From: Nitrospira sp.
Lineage (GTDB): Bacteria > Nitrospirota > Nitrospiria > Nitrospirales > Nitrospiraceae
Length of the DNA: 10,342 nucleotides
Direction of reading: 5' to 3'
NCBI GenBank assembly: GCA_005116795.1
Contig: SWDL01000112.1
Location: forward strand, 1-10,342
Shown piece by piece: positions 5,525 through 10,342 of the stretch (the first letter of the stretch is position 1; every line of letters begins with the position of its first letter). The notes below the pieces were generated by a model. It worked only from the letters and a program-made list of their open reading frames with translations, did not search any database and was not told the origin of the DNA. The position numbers and the translations under genes were made by a program.

Positions 5525-8350
5525 GTGACACACGCTACACCCTCATCTCGGGATTCCGCCGACCTCATCGTCGAGGGCGCGCGGCAGAACAATCTTAAGA
5601 ACATCTCGCTTCGCATCCCCCATAATCAGGTGACCGCGATTACCGGCCTCTCCGGCTCGGGGAAATCCTCCCTGGCTTTCGACACCCTGTTTGCCGAGGG
5701 ACAGTGGCGCTATGTCGAATCCCTCTCCACCTATGCGCGCATGTTTCTGGAGAAGGTGGATCGACCGGACGTCGACCGGATCATCAATATCCGCCCAGCC
5801 ATTGCCATCGAACAGAAGAATCCGGTGCGGACGGCCCGCTCCACCGTCGGCACGGCCACGGAGATCGCCGACTTGCTGCGTCTGCTGTTCGCCAAGATCG
5901 GACGCCCGGTCTGCCCCGATTGCAAGACCTTCGCGCGTGGGTATCGCCCTGGGGCCGTGGCCGATGAGTTGCTGACCCGATTCCCGGACGGACGGGCCAT
6001 GATTCTCTTCCCCCTCAAAGATATCGGCCCGGGCCATGACCGTACGCTGATTCAATCGCTCCTGACGCGCGGCTTTACCCGGATCAAAGCGGGTGAAGAG
6101 CTGCTTAATCTCCAGGACGTGACTGACATCCCACGAGCTCGCGCTGAGACCCTCTCGGTCTTGCTCGATCGTCTCGTGCTGAGGTCCGACAACCGCACGC
6201 GCCTCGTGGAAGCCGTGGAGACGGCCTTCCGGGAAGGCGACGGCCTCTGCCGCGTCGAGGTCATCGGCCGGCCTCCGGAGACCTACAGCACCGATTTTCG
6301 CTGCCAGTCCTGTGGCCGCCGGTTTGAGCCGGTCCGGCCCATGCTCTTCTCTTTCAATCATCCGCTGGGGGCCTGTCCCGAGTGCAAGGGGTTCGGCAAC
6401 ATCCTGCGCTACGACGAAGACCTGATCGTGCCGGACCGCAATCGCTCACTGGCCGACGGCGCCATCGAGCCCTGGACGAAGCCCGGCTCGGACTGGTGGC
6501 AGAAACAGATGCTCCTCGGCATGAAGCGCAAGGGTGTCAGCTTGAGTACGCCCTTCGCCATGCTGTCTGAGAAAGAACGCGCATGGCTCTGGACAGGCGA
6601 CAAGCGGTTTGAAGGGATCACGGCCTTCTTCGAACATCTCGAGCAGAAGCGCTACAAGCTGCACGTCCGGGTGTTCCTAAGCCGGTACCGGAGCCCCTCC
6701 CCCTGCTCACGCTGCCACGGCAGCCGTCTGAAGCCGGAAGCGCTGTTCGTCAAGATCGCCGAGCGCGATGTGCAGCAGGTCACGAACCTCACCGTTCTGG
6801 AAGCGGCCGACTGGTTCGAGACCCTCTCGCTCTCGCCGTTTGAAACGGAGGTGGCCAAGGATATCCTCCGCCCGCTCCGGGCGAAACTCAGCTTTCTGCG
6901 TCGAGTGGGCCTCGGCTATCTGACCTTGTCCCGGCAGACGAAGACTCTATCCGGAGGGGAACACCAACGGATTGCGCTGGCCAACCAGCTCGGCTCCCGA
7001 TTGGTCGGTACCCTCTACGTACTCGACGAGCCCACCATTGGCCTGCCCCCCCGCGACACGGCCACATTGGCTGGGATTCTCCGCGACCTGGCCGACGGAG
7101 GCAACACCGTCGTGGTGGTGGAGCATGACCCGCAGATGATCCGGACGGCCGACCATATCGTGGAACTCGGTCCCTCCTCCGGTGAAAGAGGCGGTGAGGT
7201 CGTCTGCGCGGCTGCGAGAGACGCGTTCATCGGCGATCCTCGCCCGCTCACGGCCCGCTACCTGCGTGGAGAAGCACGCATCCCGCTTCCACCCACCCGC
7301 CGGAAAGGCAACGGCTCGACCCTCACGATGACCGGGGCGACCGAGCACAACCTGAAGCATGTGGAGGTGGCCATTCCACTCCACACGCTCGTCTGCGTCA
7401 CGGGCGTCTCCGGCTCCGGCAAGAGCACACTGGTTGAGGACACGCTCTATCGGGCCCTGGCACGCGCCTTCCGGGTGGACCAACTCCCGATGGGCCGGTT
7501 CGACAGTATCAAGGGAGGGGAGTATCTGGCCGGAGTCCGCTTGATCGACCAGCAGCCGATCGGTCGCTCGCCGCGGTCTAATCCCATCACCTATCTCAAA
7601 GCCTTTGACGACGTGCGCGCGCTGTTCGGATCACTCCCCGAGGCCCGCCGCAACGGCTTGGGTCCCGCCCACTTTTCATTCAACACCAGCGGCGGCCGCT
7701 GCGAGTCCTGCCTCGGGACCGGGTACGAGAAGCTGGAGATGTATTTCTTCGAGGACCTCTACGCCACGTGCGACCGCTGCAACGGGCAGCGGTTCAATCC
7801 ACAGGTCCTGAGCGTGCGATATCGGGGCAAGAGCATTCATGACGTGCTGACCCTGACCGTGGATGACGCCCAGGCGTTTTTCTCCGGCACCACCAGGCTG
7901 ACGAGAAAACTCTGGCTCTTGTCGTCGATCGGCCTCGGCTATCTTCGGCTGGGACAGTCGGCGACCACCCTGTCCGGCGGGGAAGCCCAGCGTTTGAAGA
8001 TTGCGGCGGAATTGACGGCTGCCGGGGACCGGCACCCGCCTTCGCGTGGCTTCGGCGGGAGCCGGTCCCCTGACCTGCTTTACATCCTCGATGAGCCGAC
8101 CACCGGCCTGCACCTGGACGACATCCGTAAGCTGATCGTCGTGCTGGGGAAGCTTGTCGATGCCGGCAACACCGTGGTGGTCGTCGAGCACAATCTGGAC
8201 GTCATCAAGTGCGCAGATTGGATCGTGGACCTGGGACCGGAGGGCGGGGACGACGGAGGGCGGCTCGTGGCGCAGGGCACCCCTGAGCAAGTCGCTCAGG
8301 TGGCCGAGTCACACACAGGACGATTCTTGCGGCCTCTCCTGGATATCTAA
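5525..8350 (+). CDS. uvrA: UvrA-family excinuclease ATPase (divergent)
   Basis: UvrA is the damage-sensing ABC-type ATPase of nucleotide excision repair. From GTG 5525 the product is 941 residues, close to the 940 of E. coli; the longer TTG start (5489) underlies the promoter. Both ABC modules look intact: Walker A GLSGSGKSS (41-49) and GVSGSGKST (627-635), signature LSGGE (475 and 816), Walker B LYVLDEP (497) and LYILDEP (852). Zinc sites are CQSC/CPEC (260-287), CSRC (394) and CESC/CDRC (726-752). Differences from textbook UvrA: the UvrB-contact region (about 133-238) lacks the GRKGE motif and has KDIGPGHDRT there; the first D-loop reads GLPPRD rather than GLHPRD; about 13 extra residues precede the second Walker B. 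It may be a second UvrA paralogue rather than the main repair subunit. No strong Shine-Dalgarno precedes GTG 5525. The gene appears monocistronic. Confidence 0.88.
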   Translation: MTHATPSSRDSADLIVEGARQNNLKNISLRIPHNQVTAITGLSGSGKSSLAFDTLFAEGQWRYVESLSTYARMFLEKVDRPDVDRIINIRPAIAIEQKNPVRTARSTVGTATEIADLLRLLFAKIGRPVCPDCKTFARGYRPGAVADELLTRFPDGRAMILFPLKDIGPGHDRTLIQSLLTRGFTRIKAGEELLNLQDVTDIPRARAETLSVLLDRLVLRSDNRTRLVEAVETAFREGDGLCRVEVIGRPPETYSTDFRCQSCGRRFEPVRPMLFSFNHPLGACPECKGFGNILRYDEDLIVPDRNRSLADGAIEPWTKPGSDWWQKQMLLGMKRKGVSLSTPFAMLSEKERAWLWTGDKRFEGITAFFEHLEQKRYKLHVRVFLSRYRSPSPCSRCHGSRLKPEALFVKIAERDVQQVTNLTVLEAADWFETLSLSPFETEVAKDILRPLRAKLSFLRRVGLGYLTLSRQTKTLSGGEHQRIALANQLGSRLVGTLYVLDEPTIGLPPRDTATLAGILRDLADGGNTVVVVEHDPQMIRTADHIVELGPSSGERGGEVVCAAARDAFIGDPRPLTARYLRGEARIPLPPTRRKGNGSTLTMTGATEHNLKHVEVAIPLHTLVCVTGVSGSGKSTLVEDTLYRALARAFRVDQLPMGRFDSIKGGEYLAGVRLIDQQPIGRSPRSNPITYLKAFDDVRALFGSLPEARRNGLGPAHFSFNTSGGRCESCLGTGYEKLEMYFFEDLYATCDRCNGQRFNPQVLSVRYRGKSIHDVLTLTVDDAQAFFSGTTRLTRKLWLLSSIGLGYLRLGQSATTLSGGEAQRLKIAAELTAAGDRHPPSRGFGGSRSPDLLYILDEPTTGLHLDDIRKLIVVLGKLVDAGNTVVVVEHNLDVIKCADWIVDLGPEGGDDGGRLVAQGTPEQVAQVAESHTGRFLRPLLDI

Positions 8351-8383
8351 CTTGTGTTGAGAGTCATGCTTGTATTCCCGCGA

Positions 8384-8488
8384 GACGAGCGGGACAGGCG
8401 GGAAAAGCGAGACGAGTAGAAGAGCGACCGGTGTGACTTATCCTACTCTCTTGGGCCCCTCACGCCTGTCTCGCCCGTCGCGCTTTTC
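8384..8488. repeat. 9-bp periodic repeats in opposite orientations between convergent genes
   Basis: Four tandem 9-bp units run on the plus strand: GACGAGCGG (8384), GACAGGCGG (8393), GAAAAGCGA (8402), GACGAGTAG (8411). Three related units run inverted: plus ACGCCTGTC (8462), TCGCCCGTC (8471), GCGCTTTTC (8480). Segments 8402-8414 and 8476-8488 can pair at 12 of 13 positions, and GAGTAG/CTACTC (8414-8419, 8443-8448) pair inside. It fills the gap between uvrA and the yqgE gene and may act as a bidirectional terminator. I associate such degenerate GACRRGCGR strings with Nitrospira intergenic DNA. Confidence 0.7.
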
Positions 8489-8492
8489 TCGC

Positions 8493-9095
8493 TCAGTTCA
8501 GGCTCGGATCCGCCGGCATGTCGGCATACATGGCCAACTGCCCGCCGAGCGCCCTGAAGATATCCGGCCAGACCTGCGCGGGATCCTTCTCGAACACGAG
8601 GGAGGAATCGCCGGGAAGCGTCAACCAGGAGCCGGTCTTCATTTCATTTTCCAGTTGCCCCGGGGCCCATCCTGAGTAGCCCATGAACGCGCGGAACGAT
8701 TCGTTGGTATTCGGCATGATCATCAACCGCTCCAACGCGCCGAGATTCCCGCCCAGATAGACCCCGTCGAACACATGGTGGGTTTCGCCAGGATCCTCCG
8801 TCACCCGATAGAGCACCATGACCTGATTGGTTTGGACGGGCCCCCCGGAGAAGAGCACGTGTCCCTGTCCCTCCAACACCGGAATCTGAGGCACGGCCTC
8901 CGTGAGTGACATCGCCGTCGGACGATTCACGATCACGCCGAGCGCCCCTTCGGAGCCGTACTCACAGAGCAGCACGACCGCCTGCCGGAAGTTCGGATCG
9001 CGCAACGCCGGGCTGGCGACGAGGAAGATGCCTTTTTTCAGCGGGAGGGTATTGGGCGCCATAGACATCGGCATCTGAACACTGAATGCCTCCAT
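8493..9095 (-). CDS. yqgE: YqgE/AlgH (DUF179) family protein
   Basis: This 200-residue soluble protein carries the full DUF179 pattern: KGIFLVASPALRDPNF (21-36), GALGVIVNRP (50-59), LFSGGPV (81-87), GYSGWAPGQLENEM (139-152) and GSWL (155-158). The length is slightly above the usual 185-190 because of a short N-terminal extension. The family's biochemical role is unsettled; AlgH was named for an effect on alginate genes in Pseudomonas, but the fold is widespread and not specific to alginate. ATG 9095 has only a weak ribosome site. ATG 9074, 9068 or 9062 are alternatives, with GGAGG at 9089-9093 somewhat far upstream of the first. It follows the nitrilase-family gene by 42 bp on the same strand, so co-transcription is likely. 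A 5-bp hairpin (9128-9141) overlaps the nitrilase stop. Confidence 0.9.
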   Translation of the reverse strand: MEAFSVQMPMSMAPNTLPLKKGIFLVASPALRDPNFRQAVVLLCEYGSEGALGVIVNRPTAMSLTEAVPQIPVLEGQGHVLFSGGPVQTNQVMVLYRVTEDPGETHHVFDGVYLGGNLGALERLMIMPNTNESFRAFMGYSGWAPGQLENEMKTGSWLTLPGDSSLVFEKDPAQVWPDIFRALGGQLAMYADMPADPSLN

Positions 9096-9137
9096 CTTAC
9101 TGCGCTGAACGGAAACGGATCAAGCCGGTGAGGAAGC

Positions 9138-9932
9138 TCACGAGGTCTGGTACAGCGCCGTTCGTCGATCCGCGAGGAGATCGTTGTACGGATTCAGTGA
9201 TTTCTTTCGGGCCTCGGCGGGATCAATCTCCACGACAGCCAGCGCCTCCTTGTCGCGGAGGGCTCGTTCAAGGACTTGCCCGCGCGGCGTGACGACTTCG
9301 CTGCTTCCGATGAAGGTCAGCGTCTTCTTGCCGCCCCGCTCTTCGGAGCCGATTCGGTTCGCCGTGATGCTGAAGACCCGATTCTCCAGACAGCGGGTGA
9401 CCATCCCATCCGGACAATAGGGCAGCACGAGATTGGCCGGGTGGCAGAGAATATCGGCGCCTTTGAGCGCCAGGGTTCGAGCGGCCTCGGGGTAGAACCA
9501 ATCAAAACAGACCATCACGCCGATACGGGCCTGTCCAATATCCCAGACGTGAAACCCGGTGTCGCCGGGGGTAAAGAACAGCGTCTCCTCGAAGAAGAGA
9601 TGGGTTTTCCGATAGCACCCGATCACGCCGTTCGGTCCGACCGCCACCGCCGAATTATAGGCGTGGTCTCCCGCGCGCTCCGCCAGGCCGCCGACGAGCA
9701 CCATGTTGCGGGCCCGCGCGATTTCCATCAATCGCTGCGTGGTCGGCCCATCTGGCACCGGCTCCGCGAGATCGAGCACTTCCTGTTTGGAGATGAACTG
9801 ATACCCGGAGGCCAAGAGCTCAGGTAAGACCAGCAGATCGGCGCTGACCTTCGACAAGGCCCGCGAGACCTGATCCAGGTTGCGGGTTACCTCGCCGAAG
9901 ACACAGTCAAACTGATAGTAGCCGACGCGCAT
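9138..9932 (-). CDS. Nitrilase-superfamily carbon-nitrogen hydrolase
   Basis: A 264-residue cytosolic enzyme that hydrolyses a non-peptide C-N bond (amide, carbamoyl or nitrile). The catalytic triad is visible: Glu38 in LPELLASGY, Lys109 in YRKTHLF and the nucleophile Cys142 in VMVCFDWFYPE, with the accessory Glu at 115-116 (FFEE). Other family marks are YNSAVAVGPNG (92-102), LALKGADIL (154-162), HPANLVLPY (164-172), RCLENRVF (180-187) and LNPYNDLLADRR (246-257). The sequence strongly recalls the single-domain archaeal nitrilase from Pyrococcus (PaNit/PH0642) as I remember it, more than N-carbamoylputrescine amidase or omega-amidase. The substrate cannot be fixed from sequence. ATG 9932 follows a weak GGAAA ribosome site. 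It is probably the first gene of a two-gene unit with the yqgE-like gene. Confidence 0.9.
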   Translation of the reverse strand: MRVGYYQFDCVFGEVTRNLDQVSRALSKVSADLLVLPELLASGYQFISKQEVLDLAEPVPDGPTTQRLMEIARARNMVLVGGLAERAGDHAYNSAVAVGPNGVIGCYRKTHLFFEETLFFTPGDTGFHVWDIGQARIGVMVCFDWFYPEAARTLALKGADILCHPANLVLPYCPDGMVTRCLENRVFSITANRIGSEERGGKKTLTFIGSSEVVTPRGQVLERALRDKEALAVVEIDPAEARKKSLNPYNDLLADRRTALYQTS

Positions 9933-10000
9933 CGTTTCCGCGGAAAATGGTCAATGGTTCATGTGATCAGCGAAGAGAATGGTCATGCCGTACACAAACA

Positions 10001-10029
10001 GAAACGGGCAGGATCGCCCTGCCCGTTTC
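10001..10029 (-). terminator. Intrinsic terminator of smbP
   Basis: A perfect 12-bp stem (GAAACGGGCAGG at 10001-10012 with CCTGCCCGTTTC at 10018-10029, loop of 5). On the minus strand it is followed by the T-rich TGTTTGTG, giving a classic Rho-independent terminator 33 bp after the smbP stop. It separates smbP from the nitrilase gene, which must have its own promoter between about 9933 and 10000; I could not identify one convincingly. Confidence 0.85.
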
Positions 10030-10062
10030 GTCGCACGCTCTGGAAGAAACTCAGAGACTAGA

Positions 10063-10342
10063 TCACATGGCCTCGGACAGGTGCGGAATCGCATTCTCGA
10101 TCGCCTGGGCGGCCGCATCCGCATGCCCGGCCTTTCCTTGCGCGATCCCCTCCTTCAGGCCCTTGATGCCCTCGGTGACGTGCATGTTCTTGGTTTCCTT
10201 CTCCGCCGCCTCAGCGTGCTTCAAGGCTCCCTCGGCATGCTTCAGCAATACATCGGCATGGCCTTTCTTCCCGTGCTCCACCGCTTCCTTTGCGTGCTGA
10301 ACGGCTTCGGCCGCATGCGGATTGCCGCCTGCCACCGCCACC
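10063..10342 (-). CDS. smbP: SmbP-like small metal-binding protein (5' end outside window)
   Basis: The 92 visible residues are Ala/Lys/Glu/His-rich and helical, built of two 35-residue repeats (12-46 and 57-91) each centred on the motif GHAD. This matches SmbP, a periplasmic four-helix protein first described in Nitrosomonas europaea that binds Cu and other divalent metals through histidines. The visible start MAVAGGNPHA looks like the end of a signal peptide with an AVAG cleavage region, so the true start is probably beyond the right edge. The first repeat has His at repeat positions 5, 12, 17, 24 and 31. The second keeps only 17 and 31 (Gly, Gln and Ala at the others). A strong terminator follows, so this is the last gene of its transcript. 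Confidence 0.85.
   Translation of the reverse strand, partial: VAVAGGNPHAAEAVQHAKEAVEHGKKGHADVLLKHAEGALKHAEAAEKETKNMHVTEGIKGLKEGIAQGKAGHADAAAQAIENAIPHLSEAM

Noticed and set aside
5257..5598. Plus-strand frame across the DUF559 remnant with an ATG at 5497
   Set aside because: Runs antisense to the remnant and out of frame with uvrA; the ATG overlaps the -10 box and the peptide has no homology pattern I recognise.
9128..9141. GTGAG/CTCAC hairpin at the nitrilase stop as a terminator
   Set aside because: A 5-bp stem without a T-run inside a 42-bp gap of a likely operon; at most a minor processing signal.

Overview
The window is GC-rich bacterial chromosome that I would place, with moderate confidence, in Nitrospira or a close relative (Nitrospirota). 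This rests on a SmbP-type metal-binding protein (known from nitrifiers), a Pel-type exopolysaccharide locus, a DUF4321 membrane protein, and an intergenic 9-bp periodic repeat of a style I associate with Nitrospira genomes. None of these is proof, and a 16S rRNA or marker-gene check would settle it. I see no phage, CRISPR array, complete insertion sequence, tRNA or rRNA.

Layout. Positions 1-3048 (minus strand) hold the start of a Pel polysaccharide operon: an intact pelA (950 aa; hydrolase plus deacetylase) followed by the first part of a pelB-like gene that leaves the window on the left. Upstream of pelA is a long leader with a well-spaced sigma-54-type promoter (3264-3280) and a hairpin close to the start codon. 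Next come a 10-helix DMT/EamA transporter (minus, 3365-4297), a regulatory gap, and a small DUF4321 membrane protein (plus, 4621-4881).

The stretch 4882-5500 is decayed. It has a GC-rich palindrome and a broken DUF559 endonuclease gene with a frameshift, a likely lost active-site acid and a C10 tract. A strong sigma-70-type promoter at 5470-5498 then drives a UvrA-family gene (plus, ending at 8350). The promoter lies over the longest possible start, which argues for a GTG start at 5525 and a 941-aa protein.

The uvrA gene converges on a minus-strand pair, a nitrilase-superfamily hydrolase and a YqgE/AlgH-family protein 42 bp apart, probably one transcript. The convergent gap is filled by 9-bp repeat units in opposite orientations. 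Right of the pair is a textbook intrinsic terminator for smbP, which runs off the right edge.

Functionally the window joins unrelated housekeeping and accessory modules: biofilm polysaccharide (pelA/pelB), DNA repair (uvrA), metal binding (smbP), transport and small-molecule hydrolysis. I found no clearly new defence or mobile system. The most informative points are the regulatory architecture before pelA, the odd pelA/pelB junction, the divergent UvrA, the degraded DUF559 locus with its palindrome, and the one-sided loss of histidines in the SmbP duplication.
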